A DNA stretch of 64,000 nucleotides from Bondarzewia mesenterica (GCA_004802705.1 SGPL01000017.1:1-64000); one strand, 5' to 3'; positions 24,164 through 38,418 are shown, counted from the stretch's first letter. Notes: generated from the letters alone by a model not told the origin. A program made the numbers and translations.

Positions 24164-26343
24164 CTATTTCCGACCCCTCACCACAACACCCGCGTCGAAG
24201 GAAGTGACATTCCAACCATCCTCAAACAACGACGTTTTGATGGCGGGAGCCAGCACGCCGACACGATTGACGGAATGGTTCCCTCTTCCTGTGACAAATT
24301 TCAGAGGCTGAGCTGCCGTGGCGCCACGCTCTGCCAGGACTTCTTTCGCAATAGCGATGGCTTCCGCGACGGTGGTGCCGTGCAAATCGACTGTGGTTCC
24401 TATTGCAGTGGTGACACTGTGGAACATCATGTAAGCATTAGAAGCAAGATGAAGTTTAAAGCTGGAAAAGAAAACGGACATCTTTTCCTCCACCCTGGTC
24501 CTCGCAGCCACCAGCGCCTCCTGCCTTGCCTCCTCTTGCAACTCCCTCGCCTAAAGCGCAGCCAAGCGCGATGAACAGAGGACGTGTTCACCGATATTTT
24601 TGAGTGAACAAAAAGGCATAATAGACAAAGCGCACCTGCTCCGCATAAAACATTGCCACCTCCCCACCCCTGTTTTTTGCATTGCCCTTCTGCCAAGCCC
24701 TCCCTGCCGAAATAATCGCTTCAGCCCTTTTCGTCCGAAGTTCGATCATCCTCCTCTTCTGTTTCTGCACCTCCCTGCCGTCGATACTGTGCAAGTCCGT
24801 CATTAGACCTACCTCCCTCCCTCCCGTACGAATATTGCCTACATCGCCTTTTGCTCGTGCTCGTGCTGCTGCTCGTGCTTTAGCAGAGATGCCGTTTAAA
24901 GGGTTGTAGGCCGGTATAGATGCTGCGAGTGGATGGGGACCTGGAGGTGGTTGACGAGTCGGTACGGTATTCCACGCGCTGGTTAGGGTTCGAGTCTGGA
25001 TTGGGTGTGCGAGTTGAGAACGTTTTGATGCAGGGCCAGGTCGGCTGGCGCTCGGTGGACATGAGGGACGTTTCTGAATGAAATTTGATGAAGATGACAA
25101 TGGCTGTGGAACGGCGCTGTGATAAGGGCCCATCAACCACTCCGTTTCAGAGTCTGCGTCCATTTCGCGGAGGAACCATGTAAGCTCTATCGCCTCGTCC
25201 GGTCGAGAACCGGTCGCGCGGAGGCAGAGGGTGGCATCTGAGAAAAGCCGATCGCGCCCTTCGGAATCGAGAGTTTCAAAGGCCGGTGAGGCGCGGAGGA
25301 GGTCATGCATGTTGAAGAGAAAACCCATGTCGTCTGGTGAAAGGTCATCTTTAGAAGCATCACTTGCGATAGATGTGAGAGCAGAACGAATCGCCACGGC
25401 AGGGGTTGCGGAGTCCGGAGAGTGGAAAAAAGACTGGAAGAAGGACGGGGGATGGGAAGGGAGGAGACTGGAAAGGTGGGATGACAGAGATGAGACTTGA
25501 GTCCATGGATCAGGTGGTGGTAAACTGCTCTGATTAGTCGAGACAGGGCGAATGTGATGTTGCTGTCGGATATCATTTAACGCGGTGGTCTTTCCCTTGC
25601 CTCTCTTCTTCCCCCTTTTCCCTTCCACCGTCGCCCATTCAGCTTCCTTCACCACAGGGGATAATCCCTCCGACACCTCGTCTTCCAAAGCATCCAGCCC
25701 CCTTTCCTCCAAATCCTTCAAATATTCCCTCGTGAGCAGCCCCTCAATAACGCCCACGATATCAACATCCTCCATATTATCGGTCGCATATCCGGCATCA
25801 TTGAGTGCGACTTGAAGGCGGCGAACCGGAATACGAGGAAATGCAGCCTGTAAAAATCCAAGCGGGGACGAGAACGAAGCGACGCTGGAGGCTTCGGATG
25901 ACCTCGGCGAAGGGGAAGTAGGGTAAGGAGATGTTGTGGCAGATGTACATGTGATGGACCTCGACATATCGTATGGTCCGCTGCTGCTCCGAGTGCTATC
26001 GTCCGTTATGTGGACATCGCTAAGAGAACTGCTGAGAAATATTTCTTCTTGTTCGGCTTGTTGTTCAGCATCGGCGGCGAGGATAGTGAGACTGCGACGT
26101 ATTCCATCAACCTCCTGTTTGCTCGGCGGATCCGAACCAAGGTCGGCGATGAATGCGGCGATGAGGGTAGTATCTAGCGGTGGACAGAACTCTTCCTGAA
26201 TATCATACAAAATCGATACCAAACGCAAACGGGGGATGAACAAAAGGAGCTCAACCTAAAACTGATCAAAAAAATCCAAAAGGTCCCTAGACGCGCACCT
26301 GGAGTCTGTCTTGAAGTGCTAGCTTTGTATTTGCGGCAACCAT
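24164..26343 (-). CDS. CUE-DUF1771-SMR protein, Cue2-like
   Basis: Three exons (26299-26343, 24636-26195, 24164-24550) give about 663 residues. A CUE-like helical segment (FLQAAFPRIPVRRLQVALND...) lies near residue 130-180, followed by a long disordered linker. The DUF1771 helix is built across the last intron (GGEVAMFYAEQ joined to ARELQEEAR), and the SMR domain shows VDLHG (catalytic D-x-H) and GRGNHS. CUE plus SMR is the architecture of yeast Cue2, the endonuclease that cuts mRNA at collided ribosomes in no-go decay. The role here is inferred from that family. In the last exon, 63 nt between GTCCGT and CCACAG (about 24487-24425) could be one more phase-neutral intron, which would shorten the protein by 21 residues. 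Confidence 0.85.
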
Positions 26344-28623
26344 TTATGTAAGAACAGGATAATGACTTGGGCTATCTTGACGGAAGTGTAGTTTGTAGCG
26401 GCCTGAAGACCTCGAGGTTCACTTGCAGCCCTGAGCGTTTAAAATTACTGAGCAAAGTAAGTGTACCGAGGAGCATCAGGGAGCATCGGATGACGGAGGA
26501 TGCCGACGTGAAGCACTGCTGCGTGCCGATAGGTGCCGATTCATCCGCCACCTCTCGAGTCTCGCGGTCGTTGCTCAGATGTAAACGCATTCCATAGATT
26601 TTAACAAACATGCGGAGGCAAAAAAGAACAGTAACAAAAATATATTATCCGGCTGCTCAAAACAGATCATGATTGAACGAAAATGGCTCCGCAGGAACGG
26701 TTGTAGGCGCGTCGACACAGTATATACAATCGGGAAAGGAGCAATCACTCACCTATCATCAGTCGTCAGCCGTAGTAACATAGCCAAGAAGATATGAACA
26801 TACCCAGCCCGGCTGGCGAACAGGTCCAATCAGGAGTCACGCTCGAGCCCTGCAAGATGGTCAGCCCATGTTCTGCGGCGCAACGAGATCTTCACTCACA
26901 AAGCCCATCAACAAATATGCTTACCGGGCATGCAAATCGGGACATTGGCCGCATCCGAGTTACAGTCTGTGCAGCAGCACTCAACCAAAGGAATGCATCA
27001 AAGCTTGGAGAGTTGGCCAAGTTACCTTCGTTTCGACGAGCATTGTCGCCACGCTCAAGGTTGAGATGAGCGCATTGAATGCAGAACGCGTAGTAGTAAT
27101 AATTGTCGAGCGACCGTAAGATAATGCTCGCAATTTGAAAAAATGGAACGAGTGAATGATCTATTCCCAATTCTTCGATTATTCCTCCACATTGGTCAGA
27201 GTCTATGCGTGACATACCTCGTCGATGACATTAAACCCAAGCAATGCGAGCCGCTGCACGCGCGCAGGCTCTTCTAATCCTTCCATGGCCGAGGAGACGC
27301 CTGTCCGGGATAGATCACGCCAGTCGCTGCGTAGCCTTTCCGAAGTTCTACGGAATGAAAAAATTCCACACACTTTACCATGCTGAACAATCCAGTCTTT
27401 AGGTCCAGCGCGAATCGAGTGAATCGGTAGTCAATGACGAGTAGTGTATCAACAAGGCCACTTCCATTACCATTGACTTTCGGTGAGGCGCATTCGCATC
27501 GATCCCTATAGATCCGAAATGATCGAGTGTCGATACTGATGATACAGAAAAAACATCTGGTTCGACGGTCAATTGGTAAGGTCATGAGTAGTAGTCTTCT
27601 GGAAATGTTCTGATAGATGCGTGGCAATCCAACGGAAACAAGGAATCTGCACGGACTTTCCATGGTGAATTTGCTTCTGATGTTCGATCAGGATTGACTC
27701 TGCCAAGAAATCCCAAGGTTTCAACAGCAGAGATAAGGCGAAATGATGGACCATGAATAGAATAGTAATTTTACGTGTGAGATCCAGAGTGTATAACGGA
27801 ATTTTTGAGGTTTTTTCTCTCAGTAATATCATAATACCTTGAGGTGCCCGAGGAAACGTGCAANNCAGACATAGAGATGTGGCCGAGAAATACAAGACAT
27901 ACGGACCGGGGAATGAGCACAAAAAAAAACGTCCAAAGACAGCTTGTGTCCCTACTTGCATTGAGGCGTATGACTATATTGTTCCGAGGAGAACGTGCAA
28001 AGACGTCTGTGGGCGCTGGATGTGGAAGGAAAACCTGATGGATCAATCGGAGCCCCAGAGTGAACGCAAGTGAATGTGTTGCGGCATCCATGGACATATT
28101 CGAAGACGTCATAGAGGGTCCACGCATTTGGGAAGTGATATACAACACGGTTCACTTGGAGAAGCCTGAAGAGAAGTTGGTGCTTGGTTCTGCTTGGTTG
28201 ACACGGGTATTCGAGTTGCTCACCTAGAGCAGCTGAGCCTCAGGCTTATGGGAACGAACGCCCATCGTCCTCAATGCTACATAAATATTGCGGATAAGAG
28301 ATGGGCAAGGGTGGATCCAAGACTCCAAAATGTTTCCGGAAGTGATCACAGCCTCAACAGTTCAGATAGCAGTTGACCTGCTTGGCCTAGTGGCATCTTT
28401 GCGTTAATGATACCACTCAGCACGTTATACTCACCAACCGCGGTGGACACAGAATGTCGAGGTTGAAAAGCTCTTGGCAGTGCAAGACCGATGTGGCAGT
28501 AATATGCGGCCCGCGTGGCAACCTCCGCGCCACAAATGCCCGAGGATGACGGATAGAGTTCCTCTGGCGACGGCCGACAACCGAGATTGAATCACATTGC
28601 ACAAGTTGTAGGACTCACAAACA
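26344..28623. other. no supportable gene; unresolved minus-strand frames
   Basis: Several overlapping frames of 80-130 codons occur on both strands (for example 28148-27771 and 27961-27569 on the minus strand, hydrophobic in places), but I could not join them into one protein or recognise a family. Two N bases at 27864-27865 suggest that part of this is repeated elsewhere in the genome. A decayed membrane-protein gene is possible. Confidence 0.3.
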
Positions 28624-29291
28624 ATGTTGTTCTACCTCTCTCTTCTAGCCTTTACAGCGTTACTGGTAATGCGTATGTATTCTTTTATTCTTTATCTCAC
28701 TCTGCATGCGTTACTGTTCGACCCCTGACCTCCTACTGATCTTTGTATGTTCTTTCGCAGTGTTGTATCGTTACCGCGCAGTTCTTCCTCTTCCACAGCG
28801 CATGCGCTCATTTTTTTCACACCCATCGGCCAGTAACTATGCCCCTCTTTCCACTTTCGCGGACCAGGCAGCTGCCGGCATGTCGAGTTCCACCTTTGAC
28901 GTTGAATCAGACAATGTAAGGGAGGGGGACACCAGGATGGGTTTGGACGAACAAGGAACGCGTGAGGTCATGGAAATAATGAGACGAGAGAATGTGGGGT
29001 AAGCACCCTGGTCTTGAATTTTGTGCGCACCTCAGTTACTGACAATGCACGCCCTCACCTTGTATTTTGCTCAATTCATCCTGTTCAACTCGATATGATT
29101 CGACGGGTGCTATACTTAGATTCGATCAGGCGAGGCTCATCCGCCACCACCGCATCCTAGCACAGAATGGCATAGATTCATCAGGTCAGTGATTGCCTGT
29201 AGTATGATCTTAGCCGTTGGTTAGACCTTGACGTGCTCTTCAATTACCAAAAGGAATGCCACTCGACGCGAAGGCGATCACTCATCTATGA
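28624..29291 (+). CDS. UPF0357/DUF2015 family protein
   Basis: Four exons (28624-28672, 28761-28998, 29120-29184, 29254-29291) join in phase to 129 residues. The N terminus is a hydrophobic membrane or signal-anchor segment (MLFYLSLLAFTALLVM). The rest carries the family words YAPLSTFADQAAAGMSSSTFD, GLDEQGTREVMEIMRRE, FDQARLIRHHRILAQNGID and MPLDAKAITHL. This small fungal family is conserved but has no established function. The length fits family members of about 110-150 residues. Confidence 0.85.
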
Positions 29292-31003
29292 GCGTTTCGA
29301 CTACGACGTTGGTGTGCTTTGTCAGTTCCTTGTTTTCCGTGAGCTACCCCAGGTCCTCGTACTCACTTTGCGCCTCCCTCGAACGTTATCCCCACGTGTA
29401 CCGATGGTGCCCTGGCTTTCTAGTAGGCCCGCTCATTTGCATATTTCATCACCGAGCCTTCGCCTTCCTCTTATCTCACCTATCTCCCTGCCTGATCGTA
29501 CTCCATGCTTTGAACCGAATTCAAGACTTCTTTCCGAGTTCCGATGCACAGTACCCATATCATTGACTCTCACCACTCTTTCTCCTTCCCTCAACTGTTT
29601 CTTGGCCCATTCCTTTTTCTGTAGTTCTGGCTGGATCAATGTAATCGTACTCATATCACGTAACTAACGAGAGTTCTGAAATAAGTCCATGACATAGTGT
29701 GCTATCTCTGTCAATCTGCAATTCAATCTCGAAGCTGAACACTAGTGAGCTAGATCTCGTTTAGGTTCTCTTCCTGTCCGGCGTTGGGACTGAGTATGTC
29801 GCACGTACGGATCCCAGATTCTTATATAATGTTCCTGTTCATTGAACATCATTCACACTCATTCGTTTCGGTACCTGCAGCTATGTCTAAAAGTAATACG
29901 GTGGTTCCGCACAAGTCGGCAAGTTACTACAAAGTCCTAGCGCTCGGAAAGGTTGGGCGGCCATCATGCGGCAGTCGTGCACGGTGCGTTTCACACACAA
30001 TCTTATCGGTGCTGGGTCGATTACCTGTGTACCAGGCTTCCACGTACTTCCATCAGTCCCACCTGATCCATCATGATCCTCCCGCCATTTAGAATCACAC
30101 CATTGCATGCGAGTGTAAATCCTCGAAGCTGTAGTTCTGACTGAATTGTGATGCTAAGCCATGCATGGCTTATTTTTCTATCGTGCTGTCAAACCGCATT
30201 TCTATAACTTTTGCCAGCCTGAGTTCTGATGCGGTTCCACCGGAATATGTGACTTTATCTAAGGAGTATGTAGTTCCGGCCGAGGACTACTAGACCTGCC
30301 TTATTTGGCGTTCATTTATTCTCCGACTGACTAGTAAGTAACTATCAATTGAGCGAAGCGGCTTTGATCTTGGAATGCCCCGACCATATCGCTGTCGACG
30401 TCACCTCGATCACTAATACGCCTCCAACAGTCCATCTCTTGTCCACCGGGGAGATTAACATTCCGCGCGTCTTTGAGAAATCTGTTTCTCACCTTGATAT
30501 TGCGGTTTTAAAATAATTCGGGGTGAGTGGGCGGCTGACATTTAAATTGCGATCTTCATCAAACGACTCCGGTCGAGTGTTGATATGGATACTAGTTGTA
30601 ACACAGAGCCTGCAGAATCTGACCTATATGTGATCACTTCTAAGCAAGGCAGGGCTAGATCTCACAGTATTCGATGCGGTGAAACCTCACTTTATATTCA
30701 TACACTGGCAGGCACCGCATCCCCTTTGGTCGGGCGCAAGGCAATTGCTGTCGTCTATTGGTAGTTGCATCCAGCATCCGCAACGCGATAAGATCGGTGA
30801 CATGTTTCAAGTAACGCCCAGCGGCTTTCCAGCGGTTCTCGCTAATTTGTTATTTGAACTGAGCTTGACTGTTCAGTATAAAATCTCCCTGCCATCAGAC
30901 AAGGGTGACGTTGCAATCCCCCATCTTTCAACTCAAGGTCATCACCAGTTACTGACCGCGTCTTTGTCTCTCTCTCCTTTTACCAGTCTTCCTATCTTCA
31001 GAC
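29292..31003. other. gene-free or decayed stretch
   Basis: No intact gene. Short coding-like fragments appear at 30223-30291 (AVPPEYVTLSKEYVVPAEDY then stop) and 30350-30513 (LILECPDHIAVDV...VHLLSTGEINIPRVFEKSVSHLDIAVL then stop) and may be exons of one damaged gene on the plus strand. Confidence 0.35.
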
Positions 31004-31751
31004 ATGGCCGTAATCGACTCGTTTAAGGCCAACACTACTAGCGTTGACGTGCGTGATGTGCTACTCATCTATAACATTGAATACTTCCATTAACTGGATC
31101 TCCACATCAACAGTTCCAATGGCCTGCCAATGTAACTGGGATTGAACGGATCATGCTCTCCGCTCATGGTGATCTGCAACGCCTCCTCAGGTGACTAAGA
31201 GGATCTCCTGCGTCTATATTGTGGCGTTCCCTCTGACAATGTTATTTAGTGCATTTTTCGCGCGCACTATCACCATCAAAACTATTTACTCGCACACATC
31301 GCCCCGCACAAACACCGCCTCCCCCGAAGAACCTCTCACTCAACGGCGTGAAGTTCACTTAGTCTGCAACCACAAGACAGTCTGTGTCGCCACCTCCACC
31401 GTGACCATTACTAGCCCGCACTGCGAGCGCCTTTTCTTGGATGAGAAATTCGCCATTGGACAGATGTTCCGTAAAGTGGGCAAGGTTCCCGAGTTCGCCC
31501 TCCTCGACTGCGGTACGAACTCGGACGACGGCAACGTGGAACAGCTCTGGAGGCGATATATCCTCGCCATGGATGGTTTCGAATGCGATATTACCGAGAC
31601 ATGGCCCGATAGGCAGATGTTTATACGAAACTCATGGGTCGAAGAAGGAGTCGCGGAGTCGAACGGCATTGATACCCCGGTCGCTGTGGAGGAGAGTAAG
31701 CAGCGATACGCAGCTTCGCAAGCACCCACCTCGGTGTCGGTTCGGGTATGA
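31004..31751 (+). CDS. conserved hypothetical protein, about 207 aa
   Basis: Three exons (31004-31048, 31114-31190, 31250-31751) join in phase. The protein reads MAVIDSFKANTTSVD, FQWPANVTGIERIMLSAHGDLQRLLS, AFFARTITIKTIYSH, and later VHLVCNHKTVCVATSTVTITSP, FLDEKFAIGQMFRKVG and PEFALLDCG. I believe similar proteins exist across Agaricomycetes but know of no function. The order of short strands and the GQMFR segment are loosely reminiscent of chorismate-lyase-like folds, which is only an impression. No signal peptide or membrane segment. Confidence 0.65.
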
Positions 31752-32038
31752 GCGTCGGACTTTTGCTCTTTGTTCCCCTGGTCAACTTTTTTTATTCCAT
31801 CAGAGAGTTCCCCGCGTTTGGACATCGTATCTGTTTTTGTTTTGTCTTTTCGCATACCAGTGCATATGCACGTGATAGGTCACAATGCCCACGTGCTTAG
31901 AATCTCGCGTCTCCCCTTCCCTGCTTTCCTCTAACTTTCCATGCCCTTAGTCTTACGCTCCCCTCATCAGCGCATACAGTTGTACAATTATACCTGTTAG
32001 AGTTTCTGCTTTATCTGATCTCCTCGCACTGCTTGAAT

Positions 32039-33428
32039 ATGCCTATACACTCACGAAATAAATCACTCCAAGCGTTGGCGTCGCCGCGTTTCCTATCCGA
32101 GTCAGCCGGAGGACTTCACAATCCTAGAATTGTATGGTACAACATCGAGTATAAATCCTTCTAAAACTGAGGATTTTTCTAGGTCCAGTACAACCTCCCC
32201 AATGAAATCCTGGACCAAATAGTCAAGGATTTGCTCGAATGCTCAGGGCATGCGTTCTCGTCCGTCGCAAATTTCAGCCTTGCCTCCCACAAGCTTCGCC
32301 AAATTGCACTTAGATCTTACTTTTCAAGCACAGTTGTAAGGACGTGCAAGGAGTTGAACTTGATCAATCGTCTGCGAGGGTGGTTCCTCCATGTTCGGTG
32401 CGTCATTCCGTGCATAGATATTCATATACTTGCTATATGCGCGATGCGCCCGTCCTAAATATGCATACAATTACTATATGCGCATAGAACCGAGTCCTAA
32501 CACATTGTAACCATATTTCAGCCGACTCACAACAACAACATCGATGCTCGTTATGAAGTCACTCACCCTGGTCAACATGCACCTTACCTGTCTCGAAATT
32601 TCGTTTACAGAATCCCTGCCGTCTCTCCATCCGCACATCCTTCTTCTTGCTCCTCAGCTCCCCAAGACATTAATCTGCCTCAAACTTTCCACAGTTCCTA
32701 AAATTACGAGAAAGCTCCTAATCACGGTGGCTGAAGCTTGCGAAAAACTCGAAATGCTGCAAGTGAGCGTGTACGACGGACTTGCTATATATTGTTGTAC
32801 AAGCTGTCTTGAAGACTCGGCAAGTGCCATTATCCATTCGCCCATCGGAAATGACTTCGGAAACTACGAAGATTTGACGGTGAGTCATGCCCCAAAGCTG
32901 ATTGACAGATGGCCCACACTTTTGACACAGGCGACCTATGCTACGCCTCTCAAATCCCTCAGATACCTTCGCCATCTATCATTGGGAGTCTTCCTCTCGC
33001 ATGACTCGACCCTGTACCGTCACTTCGGCCACAATTACCAAGATCCAATTTGTCCGCACGGCTATCACGACGGTTCGACCTGGGCGAAAGATGACTTCGC
33101 ATCCGCTTCGGAAGATCCGATTACCGAAATTGAGAACGGAATCAGATTCAGTAGTTCGGAAAGGAAAGCAACTGTCCACGCTTCTTCCATCCAAACGCAT
33201 TCGTGTGGTTTGCCATCGTCCATTTGCAATGCATGCTTCGTCAACAATTCCAACGTCATTGCGGAGACGGAGCTATTCGCGTCCATGAGGATGGCACAAC
33301 AGCTGAAGTCATTGGAGACTATCAGATGGGCATCGTGGTTCACTGCGTCGGGCTCAGCAGGCGAGCCTTGGACGAAACTCTGGATATCGAGGAAGGATGG
33401 GATGGTCAAAGTCAGGAGAAATCTGTAA
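32039..33428 (+). CDS. F-box-like protein
   Basis: Three exons (32039-32131, 32183-32397, 32522-33428) join in phase to 404 residues. After a 31-residue lead, YNLPNEILDQIVKDLL and FSLASHKLRQIALRSYF form an F-box-like motif. The remaining roughly 300 residues are irregular Leu-rich segments (SLTLVNMHLTCLEI, LPKTLICLKL, LRYLRHLSL) typical of the fast-evolving basidiomycete F-box proteins that recruit targets to SCF ubiquitin ligases. The substrate is unknown. Confidence 0.65.
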
Positions 33429-34015
33429 CTGTGATGCTACGCACAAAGGACATGCAACTTATCTCCTGGACACTGTGGTTGACAATGCTTTTTCACAACG
33501 TGGCAAAAACTTACTTATACTTACACTTACTATACATTCTTACCTTCGGTCAACCGTGTTGACAGTTTGTTTTTGTTTCCTGTAGCTTTATGTCAGACCC
33601 TTGTAGTGAAGAAGAGTGTCGAGCCAGATATACACGGAAAAATCAATCGGACGTGCAGCAAGTCTAAACTGAACCTAGGGTCGCGAAGAGCTGTTCTGCG
33701 ACCTAGAAAACGCATGGCAAGCGGGAAGCATCTCGTAAATGTTGTAGTACTTACCTGGGCTTTTGAATTGTCGTGGAATTCATGAAGGAGACCCACCACC
33801 GAAGAAATCAACGGAACGACGCCAGATACTCTAACGCCACGAGCCGGGAACAATGGCCCTCGACAATTCCGGGCCACATATGCGAAAGTTTAAATAATAG
33901 GCCGGTCATGCACCAATCGTGCCCCAGTTATCTCAGACACAAACAATCGTTCTTGACGTTACCATCTACCCTCTTCCAACCGCCGCCTTACTTACCACCT
34001 CGACCAATCACCACC
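33429..34015. other. intergenic stretch
   Basis: The frame of the next gene is open upstream to 33773, but its sequence there looks non-coding. No other gene seen. Confidence 0.4.
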
Positions 34016-35065
34016 ATGGACCGAGCCACCTCCTCCAATGCCATCACTACGGCTGTTATCAATGACTTGGTTGAAGCTCCTACTGGCCAGGACTTCAAAA
34101 CCATGACAGCCAGCGAGAAGAAAGCCGAGTTGGACCGGCTTTCCTATTTTTTCAAGACGATCAGCGAACCTCGGCCACGAAACGCGAGGCGATTCCCAGG
34201 TCCGTCGTCATCCCGGCAGCCCTATCAGAACTTGACACCCCCCGTTGACGCGCGGCGGCGAGAGTTGACCTTGCCAACCAAGCCAGAAAAAGGCCACAAC
34301 TTAGTCGAGACCCCTGCCATGCCCATCACCACGATAGAGACAAATGTCCCCTCCACTTCACCTACCGGCTCCATCTGTTTCCCCATCTCCACACGCCCCA
34401 GTCGCAGCACTGTCGCATCGTCCGACATGCCACACGCACAGAGCGAGAGCGAGAGCCAACAGCAAAGAGAGGTATACTTTCCTCAGACAGGAGAGTGTCG
34501 TCCCTTTACATTCAACCTGATGATGCACAAGCTCTACAAGGCCGACGAGTGGGCGGCTAAAGTACAGGAGGTTTTGGCGGAAAGTCGGCGGCGATACCGC
34601 TCTCTCGAAATCGGTGGTGAGACTTCTCGCGAGACGTCACCCAGTAAATCCGTGTCGTCGAGTGCCCAAGGGCTGGTGTTCTCAACGGCCCTCCCCCTCA
34701 CGGGCTTGCCCGTCAGGCGGTCGCCTTCAAAGGGCAGATTCAAAGACGTTGTCTCCACCTTCCCCTCCGCTCACGCAGTCAAAAAGCGCATCGTCAACCG
34801 CCGACGGTTGAACGGCGGTCTCGACATTGCAGCTGTGAATGGATGGACATACGATTCGACGGTAGCTTCCTCGGAGACGGAAGCTGAGAGAACGACAATG
34901 AAAAGCGGCGCAGTAGAGGAACTAGGACGGAAGAGAGGGATCTCGTTTGTGCAGTTGGGCTCGGATGAAAGGGGGAGGGGGAGGCCACTGGTAAGAAACT
35001 TGCCAAAAAAAATGCAGAGGGTGAACAGTCCGAGGAAGACCAGAGTCAGGACTCTTCTGACATAA
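34016..35065 (+). CDS. hypothetical protein, 349 aa, largely disordered
   Basis: A single uninterrupted frame. I chose ATG 34016 because of its strong context (CACCACCATGG) and because codons from there on look protein-like (MDRATSSNAITTAVINDLVEAP). The ordered-looking parts are residues 20-50 (FKTMTASEKKAELDRLSYFFKTI) and about 155-200 (EVYFPQTGECRPFTFNLMMHKLYKADEWAAKVQEVL, shortened). The remainder is rich in Ser, Pro, Arg and Thr, with a basic C terminus. No family recognised. Confidence 0.6.
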   Translation: MDRATSSNAITTAVINDLVEAPTGQDFKTMTASEKKAELDRLSYFFKTISEPRPRNARRFPGPSSSRQPYQNLTPPVDARRRELTLPTKPEKGHNLVETPAMPITTIETNVPSTSPTGSICFPISTRPSRSTVASSDMPHAQSESESQQQREVYFPQTGECRPFTFNLMMHKLYKADEWAAKVQEVLAESRRRYRSLEIGGETSRETSPSKSVSSSAQGLVFSTALPLTGLPVRRSPSKGRFKDVVSTFPSAHAVKKRIVNRRRLNGGLDIAAVNGWTYDSTVASSETEAERTTMKSGAVEELGRKRGISFVQLGSDERGRGRPLVRNLPKKMQRVNSPRKTRVRTLLT

Positions 35066-35512
35066 TCCTAAATTCCCTCCTTAAAGCTTTGACACGATGG
35101 GGGTTCGTGTCTGCCTTCGGCGATGGATGATAATACTTGGTTGTTTCCTCACCACATTCACCACTCTGTATTTGCTGTGGTTTCGTTTCTTCTAATGATA
35201 CTTTACTATCACCTTTCGCATTTCTGGTGCTATGACTGGAGTTCATCACCATCGCGTGTATTATAACCAATCTCAAACTCACCTCAGTAGGCATTCTGAC
35301 AGGACTTGACGAGGTGTGGCAGTGGGCAGGGGGGTCTTAAAAACTGTAGCCACCGTTCAAATTTAGTACACATCATTCTCTATAATTTCGACGTTTAAAC
35401 AAATTCATCCGCCGCAACGTTGAATCAATCACTGATTGTCAATAGTGGAACCTGCGTTGCAAGAGGTATCAGCATTCGTGGCCAATGCATTGAAGCTAAA
35501 GGTCAAGCCCGC
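35066..35512. other. intergenic stretch between convergent genes
   Basis: No gene seen; presumably the 3' untranslated regions of the 349-aa gene and the hydrolase. Confidence 0.4.
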
Positions 35513-36899
35513 CTAATGAAAATCATATCTATCCTTCATGAGCTCTTGTACTCCTTCCAGAAGCCCCACCGTATCATGTCCTCCCCATTTGGTCTTCAAA
35601 AATACCACATCGGTTGTGTTATCTGCGAACGCCTGCAAGACGCCCAGCCGGTACATTTCCCTTTGCGTGATCAGCTTGGCCCGCATCTCCGCGCGTTGCT
35701 GGTACACTGGCATCTGCGACTGTGCTTCGCCTGCCTCGCCCAACGGCGGAAGCTGGGGCAGATGAGGCTCCACGAACGCACCGAACAGCGTCTCTGAGTG
35801 GGTGTACGGGATGTCCCAGTCGTCTTCGGCATGCACCAGTAGAATCGGCGTATTCAACGCCTAAAATAATTTCAGCGAAGCCAGGGCAAGTAGTCCGAGC
35901 ACTTACCGTGATCTTCTCAACAGTGTCGAACCGATGATTCAATAACCTTTTATACAAAGCTATGGGACCTCAGTTGTCGTGTTTGCTAAAATCAGAAGAT
36001 GAAAGCGCTTACTAGGCACGAAAGGCAAGCTCTTCAAAGGTGCGAGTAACGGCAGGACACCAAATACGAAGTACGTGTCCATCAATGCCTCAACACTGCT
36101 GAATGGGGCAAGTAGCACCATACCCCGACTCTGAATCCCATCCGCCTCCAATCCGCTCGTTAATGCGACGGAGACACCCGTGCCGAGACTGTTTCCGACT
36201 ACCAACACGTCATTCGCGCGGGCGCCATGCGCAATCAGCCAGTCCCATGCGGCACGCGCGTCGATGCCCAGTCCTTCTTCTGAAGGCATGCCCGTCGAGT
36301 CGCCAAACCCGCGATAGTCGATCGCAAGAACGTTGGCTTTGAAGCGTGAGGAGTAAGTCGTATAGTGCTGCACTCGGCGATGGAACGCGCGCGTAGCAGC
36401 ATTGCCATGAAAGAAGAGGATTGTGGGATGTTGTTGAAGGGCAGCGCGGATCGTGTCGTCTGTCAAAGGCTGGGGTGGAATAGAGAGGGAGGTATAAAAC
36501 GGATCCGAGAGCGTAAACCAGCCGCCGATGGTCTCGTTGTCGGGGGTACGGAGGTAAACATTTCGAGCCTTGTAAGCTGGTGAATAGACACTTTTTGTCA
36601 GTCCCACATCACACGGTGCGGCTGATTGCCTGGCACTCACGCGCAAGTCCGTACTTCTCTGGAATGTCATAATCTGCGAATAGCGGAAATTTCAGATTAT
36701 GGCAGTAAACTGCTCTACGAGCCCGATAATAAGATGAGTGCAAAACACTATCGTACGGGGAATGAACCTACTGCCTTTGCACCCACGGTACAGTCGTCAG
36801 AAGAATGATAGCCACGTATAAACCTCCAAAATATATCAGAAGCCTATGCGCCCTTCGAAGGAATCCGGTGTTTGGATGGAAGGAGTCCTGGCCAGCCAT
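35513..36899 (-). CDS. ABHD12-like alpha/beta hydrolase
   Basis: Five exons (36772-36899, 36641-36714, 36013-36576, 35907-35959, 35513-35860) join in phase to 388 residues. A membrane segment near residues 20-37 (RLLIYFGGLYVAIILL) is followed by YDIPEKYGLAPYKARNVYLRTPDNETIGGWF, the oxyanion motif FFHGNAATRA, YRGFGDSTG, the nucleophile elbow VVGNSLGTG, the acid in LLVHAEDDWDIPY and the His in KWGGHDTV. This arrangement matches ABHD12, which hydrolyses lysophosphatidylserine at ER membranes in animals. The substrate here is unknown. Confidence 0.88.
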
Positions 36900-37167
36900 C
36901 AGTGCAGCACTATGTGCTCAGCGCTAACACTGAGTAAGAACCACTGTAGTCCGGCGCTTCTTGCCGCTTTTAACACCTTTCCTTCCCCAAAGCGGCTATA
37001 ACAGCGGTCTAATTCGACTTTGGCATTCAGAATGCTCCTCATACTTACGCATTTGTATGCGAAACAAGATAAATTGCTATTACAGAGAACAAGGAGGATA
37101 GAAATGAGAACAGGATACAATAATAATACAAAGTCCACAAATATCAACAATCAACCATGAGCCAACT

Positions 37168-37761
<594 letters not shown>

Positions 37762-38192
37762 TAGAGATATAAACTTGGGAAAGACGAAGAGTCGTTATGA
37801 TGTGGCAGGTCTACTCGGACGTGGTTGATGTAAGTCAAGCGAGAGGAGAGGGTTTATGTACGCCTCAATGCGGCATATCACGTGCAGTCAACAAAACGCG
37901 TCAGACGCGTCGCGTTCAATCAACAAGCACAGCCACACACGCGCATATATAATCCCGGTACCTTTCCTGAATTCACTTTCGTATCCCCCAGTCAACTCCT
38001 CCCCCTGCAAACTCAGTCAACGCCTTCTTACAGCTTCTTACCTTTGTATCTTTGAAAAAATGTCTGGACGCGGCAAAGGTGGAAAGGTCAGCTCGGTTGA
38101 CTCTTATTCGACATTCGGTGCTCACCGTTGGCTTCGCCTTAGGGTTTGGGAAAGGGTGGTGCTAAGCGTCATCGCAAAATTCTTCGTGATAA

Positions 38193-38378
<186 letters not shown>

Positions 38379-38418
38379 TAAGTCTCTACTATCTTCTAAT
38401 CATTTATGCCATTCGTAG